DNA of 61,943 nt from Candidatus Gastranaerophilales bacterium (GTDB taxonomy: Bacteria; Cyanobacteriota; Vampirovibrionia; Gastranaerophilales; Gastranaerophilaceae): contig CAJULH010000005.1 in NCBI GenBank assembly GCA_910587175.1, positions 1 to 61,943 of the forward strand, written 5' to 3'. Below are positions 34,252 through 43,254 of this stretch, one piece after another (position 1 is the stretch's first letter; every line of letters starts with the position of its first letter). The notes under the pieces are model-generated. The model was not told where the DNA came from and ran no database searches. It saw nothing but the letters and a program-made list of their open reading frames with translations. Made by a program: the position numbers and the translations under genes.

Positions 34252-35181
34252 ATGAAAGTAACGGTTCAAACACCTGCAACAATAGCAAATCTTGGATGTG
34301 GTTTTGATTGTCTTGGTCTTGCTCTTCCTGTTTATAATTCAATTACACTGGAAGAGACGGTATTGCCGGGTTCTGGAATTGAAATAAATATAATTGATGA
34401 ACATAATCAGGATAATGTTGAAAATATCCCGCGTGATAAGAGCAATATTGTTTATAAGGCAATTGAACTTTTGTATAATTACATAGGGCAAAGTCCCAAT
34501 GAGCTTAAAATTTCAATTAAAACAGGAATTCCTGTAGCAAGGGGATTGGGTTCGTCTGCATCTGTAATTGTAGGCGGATTAATTGCTGCAAATGAACTTT
34601 TGGGACAACCTGCGGATGAAGCCGTATTGCTTTCTATTGCAACAGAGATTGAAGGACATCCTGATAATATTGCACCTGCAATTCTTGGAGGGGTTGTATT
34701 GTCTGATTGGGAAGACGATGGTTCTGTTGTTTCCAAGAAACTTCCCTGGCCTGAGGATTGGCTTATAACGATATGCATTCCGGATTTTGAACTTTCAACA
34801 GGAATTTCAAGAAGTGTATTGCCTGCTGAAGTACCAATGAAGGATGCTGTCTATAATCTGAGACATTCTGCCATGTTTATTCAGGCTGTTCATACAAAAG
34901 ATGAAGAACTTTTAAAACTTTCACTTAAGGATAAACTCCATCAACCATACAGAACAAAACTTGTGCCGGGATTATCCCAGATTATGGAAAATCTCAAACA
35001 TACAGAAGGAGTATTGGGATGCGTTTTGGCTGGTGCAGGACCTTCTGTGGCAGTTATTCAAAATGGTACAAATACAGATAATATAAAGGAAATAGTTTCA
35101 TCCACTTGGAATGATATGAATGTAAATGCACAAATATACACCCTTCCTGTTGAAGGCGAGGGGGCGAAAATAATAATTTAG
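34252..35181 (+). CDS. thrB: Homoserine kinase
   Basis: 309 residues from ATG 34252, behind AGAGG; a longer reading would overlap the dnaN end. GHMP kinase features: VTVQTPATIANLGCGFDCLG, the ATP loop PVARGLGSSASVIVGG, EGHPDNIAPAILGG, and CVLAGAGPSVAVI near the end. It phosphorylates homoserine in threonine synthesis. thrC and hom are not in the window. Confidence 0.96.
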   Translation: MKVTVQTPATIANLGCGFDCLGLALPVYNSITLEETVLPGSGIEINIIDEHNQDNVENIPRDKSNIVYKAIELLYNYIGQSPNELKISIKTGIPVARGLGSSASVIVGGLIAANELLGQPADEAVLLSIATEIEGHPDNIAPAILGGVVLSDWEDDGSVVSKKLPWPEDWLITICIPDFELSTGISRSVLPAEVPMKDAVYNLRHSAMFIQAVHTKDEELLKLSLKDKLHQPYRTKLVPGLSQIMENLKHTEGVLGCVLAGAGPSVAVIQNGTNTDNIKEIVSSTWNDMNVNAQIYTLPVEGEGAKIII

Positions 35182-35222
35182 ACAACAAGGGTCTTTATTT
35201 ATAACAAAAAGGAGAAAAATTT

Positions 35223-35663
35223 ATGAAAAAAACAATTATGACAGCACTTTTAGCTCTGGCTTTGGTTGCAGGTATTAATACAAGCTTTGCAGCAGGAATA
35301 GGATATGTTGATTACGCTAAAGTTTCAACAAGTTATCCGCTTGCAAAACAATACACCCAGGAGCTTGATAAAAAAGTTGCTGCAATAAAAGCATATGCTG
35401 AAGCCCAGGATAAGAAGATTTTGGCAGCAAAGACAGATGCTGAAAAAAGAGCAATAAGAAATGAATCTGTAAAACAAGTACGTGCCAAACAGCAAGATTA
35501 TGCAACAACAAGAAATAAATATGAAAACATTCTTACGCAAAAAGTAGTTGCTGCAGCAGAAAAAGTAAGGGTTGCAAAGAAACTTGATATTATAATTAAA
35601 AAAGATTCAAGGGTAACAGGCGGGGTTGATTGTACTCTTGATGTTTTAAATGCTCTTAAATAA
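35223..35663 (+). CDS. OmpH/Skp-like periplasmic chaperone
   Basis: 146 residues: signal peptide (TALLALALVAGINTSFAA), then GIGYVDYAKVSTSYP, a long charged coiled coil rich in Lys/Ala/Glu and a short C-terminal strand (LDIIIKKDSRVTGGVDCT). This is the OmpH/Skp pattern: chaperones that escort outer-membrane proteins across the periplasm, so the cell likely has an outer membrane. AAAAGGAG precedes the ATG. mnmG starts 17 bp downstream. Confidence 0.85.
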   Translation: MKKTIMTALLALALVAGINTSFAAGIGYVDYAKVSTSYPLAKQYTQELDKKVAAIKAYAEAQDKKILAAKTDAEKRAIRNESVKQVRAKQQDYATTRNKYENILTQKVVAAAEKVRVAKKLDIIIKKDSRVTGGVDCTLDVLNALK

Positions 35664-35680
35664 TAAAAGGAAAACCACAT

Positions 35681-37603
35681 TTGTTTAATTTTGATGTAAT
35701 AGTGGTTGGAGCAGGTCATGCAGGTTGTGAGGCGGCAATTGCCGCCTCAAGACTTGGTGCTAAAGTTTTATTTACATCATTAAATTTGGATAATATTGCA
35801 TTAATGCCCTGTAACCCTGCTGTCGGGGGTCCTGCAAAATCAAACCTTGTCCGGGAAATCGACGCTCTTGGAGGGGTCATGGCAGATGTTACGGATGGCA
35901 CTTATATGCAGTTTAAGATGTTAAATTCTTCCAAAGGTCCTGCTGTAAGGGCTTTAAGAGCCCAGTCTGATAAAAAAGAATACAAAGCCTTTATGAGAAA
36001 TTTAATTGAGGGTGAAGAAAATATTTCCCTGAAGCAAACCCAAATTACAGGACTTTTATCGGACGGAGACAGAATTACAGGTGTTATAGACGAACTTGGG
36101 CTTGAGTATTATGCAAAAAGTATTATTTTAACTACAGGGACAAGCCTTGAAGGTAAAATTTATGTGGGTTTAAAATCTTTCAGGGCAGGAAGGCTCGGGG
36201 AACAGGCTGCAATAGGATTATCTGAAAGCCTTTTAAAACTTGGATTTCCGTTAAAAAAACTTAAAACGGGCACTCCTGCAAGAGTGGACAACAGAACTAT
36301 TGATTATTCAAAATTGATTATTCAACCCCCGGATGAGCCGGACAATAATCCTTATTATAACGGGTGTCTTAATTTCTTCTCCTTTAAAAAAGACCATCCT
36401 GTAAGAAATATGGTGCCATGTTATCTTACAAAGACAAATGAAACCACTCATAAGATAATAAGGGATAATTTGGATAAAAGCCCTATGTATCAAGGAATGA
36501 TAACAGGGATAGGACCAAGATACTGCCCGTCTATTGAAGACAAGGTTGTACGTTTTGCGCATAATCCTTCACATCATATTTTTATTGAACCTGAAGGAGC
36601 AGATACTTATGAAACCTATGTTCAGGGGTTTTCAACAAGTCTTCCTATTGAAGTGCAAATTCAAATGTTGCATTCACTCCCGGGTTTAGAGAATGTTTCT
36701 GTGATAAAACCCGCTTATGCTGTTGAATATGATTCTGTTCCTGCTGTGGAGCTTAACCATACACTTATGACAAAAAAGATAAAAGGATTATTTTTAGCAG
36801 GTCAGATAAACGGCACATCAGGATATGAAGAAGCTGCAGCCCAGGGGCTGATTGCAGGAATTAATGCAGTAAAATATGCAAATAATGAACCTATGTTAGA
36901 GTTGGAGCGTTCCAGTTCCTATATTGGTACCCTTATTGATGATTTGGTTACAAAAGATTTAACTGAGCCATACAGAATGTTAACTTCAAGAAGCGAGTAC
37001 AGACTTATTTTAAGACAGGATAATGCAGATTTCAGATTAATGGAAACAGGATATAAGCTTGGTTTGGTTAAAGAAGAAAATTATCAAAGATTTCAGGCTA
37101 AAAAACAGGCAATAGAATATGAAATTGAAAATTTAAAGAATACAAAATTTTCACCATCGCCCGAAAATAAAGAGATTCTTGGTAAGCTTGGGGAAAATCT
37201 TGAAACAGGACAAAGTGCCCTGCAGCTTTTAAAAAGACCAAATGTTGACTTTAAGGTGCTATATGAGCTTGGATATGAGCCAAATGTTTTAAAAACAGCA
37301 GCAGGTGATAAATATTTCACAAAAGAGGTTTTAGAACAGTCTGAAATTTTAATAAAATATGAAGGGTATATAAAACGCCAGCAGGAGCAGGTAAACCAGG
37401 CAGACAAACTTGAGAGGATAAAAATACCCGATGATATGGATTATACAAATTTAAAACAGATTTCAACCGAAACCAGGGAAATTTTAGAAAAAATCCGCCC
37501 GAAAACACTTGCCCAGGCATTAAGAACAGGCGGAGTGAAACCTGCTGATATATCTTGCTTGATGGTAATTATTGAAGCGAAAAAATATAATTCTATAAAA
37601 TAA
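35681..37603 (+). CDS. mnmG: tRNA uridine-5-carboxymethylaminomethyl modification enzyme MnmG
   Basis: 640 residues from a TTG start, 10 bases after AAAAGG. FAD-binding VVGAGHAGCEAAIAA, the family motif NPAVGGPAKSNLVREIDALGG split across 47-67, GTSLEGKIYVG, YCPSIEDKVVRF and the C-terminal LAQALRTGGVKPADIS are all MnmG (GidA). With MnmE it modifies the wobble uridine of several tRNAs. gidA often lies near oriC, as does dnaN, in line with the origin candidate upstream. Length is normal. Confidence 0.97.
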   Translation: MFNFDVIVVGAGHAGCEAAIAASRLGAKVLFTSLNLDNIALMPCNPAVGGPAKSNLVREIDALGGVMADVTDGTYMQFKMLNSSKGPAVRALRAQSDKKEYKAFMRNLIEGEENISLKQTQITGLLSDGDRITGVIDELGLEYYAKSIILTTGTSLEGKIYVGLKSFRAGRLGEQAAIGLSESLLKLGFPLKKLKTGTPARVDNRTIDYSKLIIQPPDEPDNNPYYNGCLNFFSFKKDHPVRNMVPCYLTKTNETTHKIIRDNLDKSPMYQGMITGIGPRYCPSIEDKVVRFAHNPSHHIFIEPEGADTYETYVQGFSTSLPIEVQIQMLHSLPGLENVSVIKPAYAVEYDSVPAVELNHTLMTKKIKGLFLAGQINGTSGYEEAAAQGLIAGINAVKYANNEPMLELERSSSYIGTLIDDLVTKDLTEPYRMLTSRSEYRLILRQDNADFRLMETGYKLGLVKEENYQRFQAKKQAIEYEIENLKNTKFSPSPENKEILGKLGENLETGQSALQLLKRPNVDFKVLYELGYEPNVLKTAAGDKYFTKEVLEQSEILIKYEGYIKRQQEQVNQADKLERIKIPDDMDYTNLKQISTETREILEKIRPKTLAQALRTGGVKPADISCLMVIIEAKKYNSIK

Positions 37604-37632
37604 ACCCGAAAATAATAATTGTAAAATACACA

Positions 37633-37671
37633 ATATGTTTTATTTTATTTAGCTAAAACATATAGTATAAT
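37633..37671 (+). promoter_or_regulatory. 10-bp palindrome next to the -10 box of the HD-GYP gene
   Basis: ATATGTTTTA (37633-37642) and TAAAACATAT (37654-37663) are perfect inverted copies; TATAAT follows at 37666-37671. The position, ending 2 bp before the -10, fits an operator. As a terminator for mnmG it would lack a U-tract. Confidence 0.5.
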
Positions 37672-37695
37672 TATATTTATTGGAAGGGTTTACTT

Positions 37696-39456
37696 TTGAA
37701 TAATATAATAAACACAGAGAATAACTATGTTGAAACAAAGGATAAGTTAATATCCTTATTTAACGATATTCTGGAAGGCAACAAAAGACCAAATATTTTT
37801 GATATTGATAATCTTAGAAAGATATCTATTGCGATAAAGGCTTTTGATCTGGTGTCTTTTTCGATGTCTATGTTTGCGTTTATAAACTATAAAACAAATA
37901 AATTAAGTTACTATAAAACCCTTGCTATTTTAAATGATGCAAAATACCTTGCTGCTTCTTCGCATTCTTATTTTGCGCAAAAGATTAATAATTTCTTTTC
38001 AGGATTGATTGAATTTGAAGAGGGAAATTATGATGTAGCGCTTGAATTTATAAGAAGAGCTTTAAAGCTTACCATAATGGAAGAATATGATTTTGATGAA
38101 AAAATAGCAGAAGTTGAAGATAAGATTCAAAAATTAAACAAAAAGAAAATAATATCATCAGGAAAACCAAGCTTTATCCCGGAACAGCATGCCGAAGACC
38201 CTCTTATTGCTCTTTTAAAAGTGGGAAGAACAATTGCTCTTGAAACAAATTTGGATAACCTTTTAACAATAATTGCACAGGAAATTAAACTTGCTCTAAA
38301 CGCTGACAGGTGCACCGTTTTTCTTTTAGATGAAGATAAAAAAGAACTATGGTCCAAGGTAGCACTTGGAATGAACACAAAAGAAATAAGGTTTGATTCC
38401 AGCCTCGGGCTTGCAGGGCATGTAGCTACAACAGGTGAAACCGTTAATATTAAAGAGGCATATAAAGATGCAAGGTTTAATAAGGAAATAGATAACCAGA
38501 CAGGATACACAACAAAAACAATTCTTTGTATGCCGATAAGAAATATGAGCCATGAAATTGTCGGTGTTTTTCAGGTTTTAAATAAAAAAGACGGCTGTTT
38601 TACTGAAAAAGATGAAGATTTACTTATTGCAATAGGCTCTTCAGCAGGTATTGCGCTTGAAAATGCTACACTTTTTAATAAACAAAAACAATTTATCGAA
38701 GATCAAAAAATGCTTTTATCAAGCTTTGTAGATACACTTTCAGCCTCTATAGATGCAAGGGACAAAATTACATCAGGTCATTCAAAAAGGGTGACAATGT
38801 ATACAATGTTAATTTGCGATAAATTAAATTTTGATGATAAGCAAAAAGAAATAATAAGACAAGCTGCATTGCTTCATGATATTGGAAAAATAGGAATAAG
38901 GGATTCGGTTCTTCAAAAAGAAGGAAAATTAACCGATGAAGAATACGCTCATATTCAACAACATGTGCAGATTACCCATGATATCTTAAGTAAGATTTAT
39001 TTTTCAAATGAAAATAAAGATGTTGCAACAATAGCTTCATCCCACCATGAAAAATTTAACGGTTCCGGGTATTTTAGAAAGCTAAAAGGAGAAAATATTC
39101 CTCTTGGAGGCAGAATACTTGCCGTATCTGATGTATTTGACGCCATAACATCAAAAAGGCATTACAGGTCTAAAATGCCGGTTGAAAAAGCTATAGGAAT
39201 TTTAATAAAAGATTCCGGTACTCATTTTGATAAAAAAATGACTGATGCGTTTTTATCTGTTGAGGCAGACAAGATAATAAATGTTATAATAACAGATACT
39301 GACAAATATCTGGATATGAATGATAAGGTAATACTTAATAAATATACCCTGCTTGATCTCTACACGCTGATGGTAGAGCACAACGAAAGAGAGTATACTC
39401 TTGATGAAGAGAGGTTTGTTTCAACGTTTTTAAAATACTACAACGACCCTGAATAA
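37696..39456 (+). CDS. GAF and HD-GYP domain protein (c-di-GMP phosphodiesterase)
   Basis: 586 residues from a TTG start behind GGAAGGG. The first ~160 residues are helical and TPR-like; a GAF domain follows (about 175-330, NLLTIIAQEIKLALNADRCT, SLGLAGHVATTGE), then HD-GYP (about 345-530) with HSKRVTMYT, LLHDIGKIGI, the metal-site HH in SSHHEKFNGSGYF and SDVFDAITSKRHY. The GYP triplet is GYF with a preceding Gly, a small deviation; the metal ligands are intact. Such proteins degrade c-di-GMP to GMP. The GAF domain may bind a ligand that controls activity. The TPR protein gene follows 11 bp downstream. Confidence 0.92.
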   Translation: MNNIINTENNYVETKDKLISLFNDILEGNKRPNIFDIDNLRKISIAIKAFDLVSFSMSMFAFINYKTNKLSYYKTLAILNDAKYLAASSHSYFAQKINNFFSGLIEFEEGNYDVALEFIRRALKLTIMEEYDFDEKIAEVEDKIQKLNKKKIISSGKPSFIPEQHAEDPLIALLKVGRTIALETNLDNLLTIIAQEIKLALNADRCTVFLLDEDKKELWSKVALGMNTKEIRFDSSLGLAGHVATTGETVNIKEAYKDARFNKEIDNQTGYTTKTILCMPIRNMSHEIVGVFQVLNKKDGCFTEKDEDLLIAIGSSAGIALENATLFNKQKQFIEDQKMLLSSFVDTLSASIDARDKITSGHSKRVTMYTMLICDKLNFDDKQKEIIRQAALLHDIGKIGIRDSVLQKEGKLTDEEYAHIQQHVQITHDILSKIYFSNENKDVATIASSHHEKFNGSGYFRKLKGENIPLGGRILAVSDVFDAITSKRHYRSKMPVEKAIGILIKDSGTHFDKKMTDAFLSVEADKIINVIITDTDKYLDMNDKVILNKYTLLDLYTLMVEHNEREYTLDEERFVSTFLKYYNDPE

Positions 39457-39467
39457 ATAAAGTAAGA

Positions 39468-41072
39468 ATGACAATAAATAAAATACAGTTAAATATTTTT
39501 AAAAGAGGCAGGATTTATTTTGCTGCCATATTTGCCTGTGTTTTATTTGCATTTCAGAATCCCGTGTATTCTATAGAACCTTCTTCAAAAGCATTTAATC
39601 TTATTACTGTTGTGGATAATTTTTTAAACCTGGACGGGGAAACAAAAAGTGCTTATGAGAGCATAGATGAAAAAACAAGACAAAAACAGGAATTTATAGA
39701 AACTACAAGACGCTTTAACCAGGGAAATGTGTCTGTTGCATATAATGATTATGCAAAGATAATTTCTGAAATGGATAATGATATAGCTCTTTTTATTCTT
39801 TCAAAAAGCATGTATGAAATAGGGTTTTTTACCCTTGGTGATGTTGCAATTTCAAAGATTAAAAACCAGACGTATTTTGCAAACCAGATAAGTAATCTTA
39901 AAAAAGGGTATAAGGACAGCTATGATTTAGAAAAAGGCGAAGAAATCTATCTTGCAAAGGCTTACGCTTCAATATATTTTGATAATACTCCGGAAGAAAC
40001 AGCTTTTGATTTGAGCAAAAAAAGCGGCTTGATGGAAAAATCGGATTATGCAAACTTTATCATGGCGCAGGCTCTTTTAGAAAGCAGACAATATCAGCAG
40101 GCATTAATGTTTATAGATATTGCAATTAAGAAAAATCCTGAAAACTCAAATTATTTAAGCTATAAAATAGAGGTTTTAAACCGTTCCGGCAAGCACAAAG
40201 AGGCACTTAAGTTTATGGAAAAACTTGAGATTGCAAATGTTTTAACACCGGAATTCAGGAATAAAATTTTAATACAAAAAGAGGAAGTTCTTGCAGAGCT
40301 TAGCAGCAATGAAAACGATAAGAAATTTCACCTTATAAGTGTAAATTATCTAAAAGGTGATTATTACAAGGTGATAAACGAATGTCAAAATATTTTAAAT
40401 TTTAATAAAAATAATTATAAAATTTTAACTCTGCAGGCACAAAGCCAGTTGAATACAGGAAAAACAGAAATTGCAAAGAAAAATTTCCTTCAAAGTCTGG
40501 ATTTGAATAAAAATTACGCACCAACCATATCAGGGCTTGGAGATGTATTTTTTATGGAAGGAGATAAACAAAAAGCTATTGAGTATTATAAAAAGGCAAT
40601 AAAAGCAGACAAAAAAGACACAATAACCATGGTAAAGCTGCAAATTGCCTATAAAAATACCCCTGGAAACGAGAAAAGCCTTGCGAAACTTGAAAAACAA
40701 ATGAATACGGTTTCAAAAAATCTTTTTTATGAGTATTATCTTGCTGCGGCAGGTATTTTGAGAAACAATATTAAGCTAAAAAGAGAATATTTGATGAAAT
40801 CTCTTGCAATTAATCTTTTGTATGAAAACTCCCGCGGGGAATATTTGGCGTATTTGAGCCAGACAAAAAAACAAAAGCCTATGCAAAACTTTTTGTATAT
40901 GGTGTCTTTTGTAAATAATTTTAACTATGCATATTATTATTACACCGGGCTTTTAGAGATGACGCTTGGAAATAAAGAATTGGCACAGACTAATATGAAG
41001 CACTGCATTTCTTTGAACCCTGATTATGAACCGGCAAGTAAAGTTTTAGATGATTTAGAGAATGCGGTTTAA
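39468..41072 (+). CDS. Secreted or membrane-anchored TPR protein
   Basis: 534 residues. An N-terminal hydrophobic signal or anchor (IYFAAIFACVLFAFQNPVYS) precedes a long array of helical repeats; TPR-type units are clear in the middle, for example GLGDVFFMEGDKQKAIEYYKKA and ALLESRQYQQALMFIDIAIK. TPR arrays bind partner proteins. It lies 11 bp after the HD-GYP gene, so they are probably one unit, and it may link that signalling protein to a surface process; that is a guess. Confidence 0.8.
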   Translation: MTINKIQLNIFKRGRIYFAAIFACVLFAFQNPVYSIEPSSKAFNLITVVDNFLNLDGETKSAYESIDEKTRQKQEFIETTRRFNQGNVSVAYNDYAKIISEMDNDIALFILSKSMYEIGFFTLGDVAISKIKNQTYFANQISNLKKGYKDSYDLEKGEEIYLAKAYASIYFDNTPEETAFDLSKKSGLMEKSDYANFIMAQALLESRQYQQALMFIDIAIKKNPENSNYLSYKIEVLNRSGKHKEALKFMEKLEIANVLTPEFRNKILIQKEEVLAELSSNENDKKFHLISVNYLKGDYYKVINECQNILNFNKNNYKILTLQAQSQLNTGKTEIAKKNFLQSLDLNKNYAPTISGLGDVFFMEGDKQKAIEYYKKAIKADKKDTITMVKLQIAYKNTPGNEKSLAKLEKQMNTVSKNLFYEYYLAAAGILRNNIKLKREYLMKSLAINLLYENSRGEYLAYLSQTKKQKPMQNFLYMVSFVNNFNYAYYYYTGLLEMTLGNKELAQTNMKHCISLNPDYEPASKVLDDLENAV

Positions 41073-41104
41073 CAGAAGTATATTATAAATAAGGGAGGTA
41101 TAAT

Positions 41105-41782
41105 CTAAGAATTTAAATCTTCCCTAAAAGTAATTTTTTTGTTTGAGATTGTTCCCTTAAGTGCAAATACAGGGATGTTTAAGGCTTCAAGCATTGAAGA
41201 ATCGTCCGTAAAGTTTTTATCTTTTAATTTTTTATGAGCATTTAAAATAGTTTTAAAGTCAAATCCTTGCGGTGTTTGAGCCTGAAAAACAGTGTTTCTG
41301 TCAATAGTTTTTATTACATTTCCATTATCGTCGGTAATTTTTATAGTATCTGTTGCATAAATCCCGACACAAACCCCTTTATATTCTTTTAATTTTTCAA
41401 TTGTTTGTTTTATGGTGTCTGGTTCTACAAAAGGTCTTGCTCCGTCATGGATTAAGACAATATCGGGTTTTTCGAAAAGATTTTCACACACTGTAAGCCC
41501 GTTAAATATGGATTTTTGGCGCGTATCACCAAAGTCTGCAAATTTTATTTTGTCAGTTTTTAAAGAAGAGCAGGTTTTTAAATGCTCTTTGATATCACTA
41601 TGACAGGGGATAACGATTTCATCGCAAAAAGGAATAAACTTTTCTACGGTTGTACAAATCACAGACTTTTTCCCGTTTTTTGTTTCTATGGTTTCAAGTA
41701 GTTTGTTTGAACCAAAGCGGGTGGATGTACCGCCAGCTGTGACTATTGCTGCAATTTTGAGTTTTGTGCTGCTATTTTTCAA
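41105..41782 (-). CDS. ispD: 2-C-methyl-D-erythritol 4-phosphate cytidylyltransferase
   Basis: 225 residues from a TTG start that overlaps the end of thiL by 11 bp. IspD signatures: AIVTAGGTSTRFGSNK (CTP binding), LIHDGARPFVEPDTI, TVFQAQTPQGFDF. It makes CDP-methylerythritol in the MEP route to isoprenoids. It is the last gene of the long leftward set beginning with cpaB. Confidence 0.95.
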   Translation of the reverse strand: MKNSSTKLKIAAIVTAGGTSTRFGSNKLLETIETKNGKKSVICTTVEKFIPFCDEIVIPCHSDIKEHLKTCSSLKTDKIKFADFGDTRQKSIFNGLTVCENLFEKPDIVLIHDGARPFVEPDTIKQTIEKLKEYKGVCVGIYATDTIKITDDNGNVIKTIDRNTVFQAQTPQGFDFKTILNAHKKLKDKNFTDDSSMLEALNIPVFALKGTISNKKITFREDLNS

Positions 41783-42770
41783 AGTGTTTAAACCTCAAGT
41801 CCAAGGAAACTTCTTTTCCATTAATTAAAATCTTTTTCTCTTTAGTCACCGTGCCTATTTTAACAACATCCTTGGTTGAAAGCACACCGTTACATTTTTC
41901 AAAATCTTTTTTACTAATGCATATTAAAAGTCCGTAGTCTTCCCCGCCAAAAAGCACAGTATTAAAATTATCTATTATTTTGCCGTCTGAAAATATTTTA
42001 TTTGCGTTTAAAATTTGGGCAAAATCTATGTTAAACCCGACACCGGAAGCTTCAGATATTTTTTTAAATGCGTCAAAAAGCCCGTCTGATGTATCCATCA
42101 TAGCATAAGGTTCTTTGCAATTTAAAGCAATTGCTTCGCTTATTTTCGGGTAAAGTGTTGGCTCCAGATGGGTTTTAATGAAATATTCCGTATCACGGAC
42201 ATCCTCCTTGTAAGGGAGGCGCTCTTTAGCGGATGTTTTTTGGAGCAACTGCCTTCTAAGCAGTGTGTCATTGGTTTTATTTAAGATTGAAAGACCTTTT
42301 GCGCTTGCACCGTGAACACCGGCTAAAAGTACAATATATTCTTCTTTTGCACTACTTCTTGATGAAATATTTCTTTCTTTTGTGTTTCCAAATATTGTGA
42401 TAGAGACAGAAATTTTATCCCCCCCGGTTAAATCCCCGCCTATTATTTTTAAACCGTATTTTTTGCAGACTTCATCTGCTCCGTTATAAAAATCTTTCAC
42501 AAATTCTTCATTTAAATTTCCTGAAAGAGAGACGGTTAAATATTCAGGCTTTGCACCGGAAGCCAATATATCGCTGATATTTACAAGGAGTGCTTTTTTG
42601 CCAAGTCCGCGGGCAGAGATAGTATCCATTTTAAAATGTACATCTTCTACTAGAGTATCTGCGGAAACCACAAGATTGTACTCTTTTAAACGGGCGCAAT
42701 CATCTCCTAAAAAGCTTGAATCTGTAAGGGTTTTAGAAATTATGTTTAAAAAAACTTCTTCCTTGTTCAT
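41772..42770 (-). CDS. thiL: Thiamine-monophosphate kinase
   Basis: 332 residues from the ATG at 42770; a TTG four codons earlier (42782) is possible. ThiL marks: SSFLGDDCARLKEYNLVVSADTLVEDVHF at the N-terminus (Mg/ATP-binding Asp residues), KIIGGDLTGGDKISVSIT, YAMMDTSDGLFDAFKKI, and FGGEDYGLLI. It phosphorylates thiamine phosphate to the diphosphate cofactor. Part of the ribD-aroQ-thiL-ispD run; the start is close to the aroQ stop. Confidence 0.94.
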   Translation of the reverse strand: MNKEEVFLNIISKTLTDSSFLGDDCARLKEYNLVVSADTLVEDVHFKMDTISARGLGKKALLVNISDILASGAKPEYLTVSLSGNLNEEFVKDFYNGADEVCKKYGLKIIGGDLTGGDKISVSITIFGNTKERNISSRSSAKEEYIVLLAGVHGASAKGLSILNKTNDTLLRRQLLQKTSAKERLPYKEDVRDTEYFIKTHLEPTLYPKISEAIALNCKEPYAMMDTSDGLFDAFKKISEASGVGFNIDFAQILNANKIFSDGKIIDNFNTVLFGGEDYGLLICISKKDFEKCNGVLSTKDVVKIGTVTKEKKILINGKEVSLDLRFKHFEK

Positions 42771-42797
42771 ATTTGCATCCAAAGACCGTCTTAACGG

Positions 42798-43241
42798 TTA
42801 TTTGCGGCTTTCTAAATGTTTTACAAGACAAAAAAGGGCTGCAAGATAACTGTTTTTGCCAAAGCCGGAAATTTGTCCTATGCAGGCAGGTGCTGTAAAA
42901 GATTTTTTCCTGAAATCTTCGCGCTCGTTTATGTTTGAAAGATGAATTTCAACAGCAGGAATATTTACAGCCTTAATGGCATCGGCTATTGCAACAGATG
43001 TATGGGTATAGGCGGCAGGATTTATTAAAATACCGTCAAAAACTTCAATTGCAGACTGGATTTTTTCAACAATTTCCCCTTCGTGGTTTGATTGGAAAAA
43101 TTCAAGTTTTACATCCGGAAAAGTTTCAGAATATTCTGTTAATTCTTTTTCAATTTCTAAAAGAGTTGTTGTACCATATATTTCAGGCTCTCTTTTTCCT
43201 AAAAGATTAAGATTGGGACCATTTATAACCAAAATTTTCAT
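42798..43241 (-). CDS. aroQ: Type II 3-dehydroquinate dehydratase
   Basis: 147 residues from the ATG at 43241, behind AAGGAAGAG. Type II signatures: VINGPNLNLLGKREPEIYG (with the catalytic Tyr), FFQSNHEGEIVEKI, NPAAYTHTSVAIADAI and EIHLSNI. It dehydrates 3-dehydroquinate in the shikimate pathway. It lies inside the leftward set after ribD, whose stop is 14 bp upstream of this ATG. Confidence 0.96.
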   Translation of the reverse strand: MKILVINGPNLNLLGKREPEIYGTTTLLEIEKELTEYSETFPDVKLEFFQSNHEGEIVEKIQSAIEVFDGILINPAAYTHTSVAIADAIKAVNIPAVEIHLSNINEREDFRKKSFTAPACIGQISGFGKNSYLAALFCLVKHLESRK

Positions 43242-43254
43242 ATACTCTTCCTTT

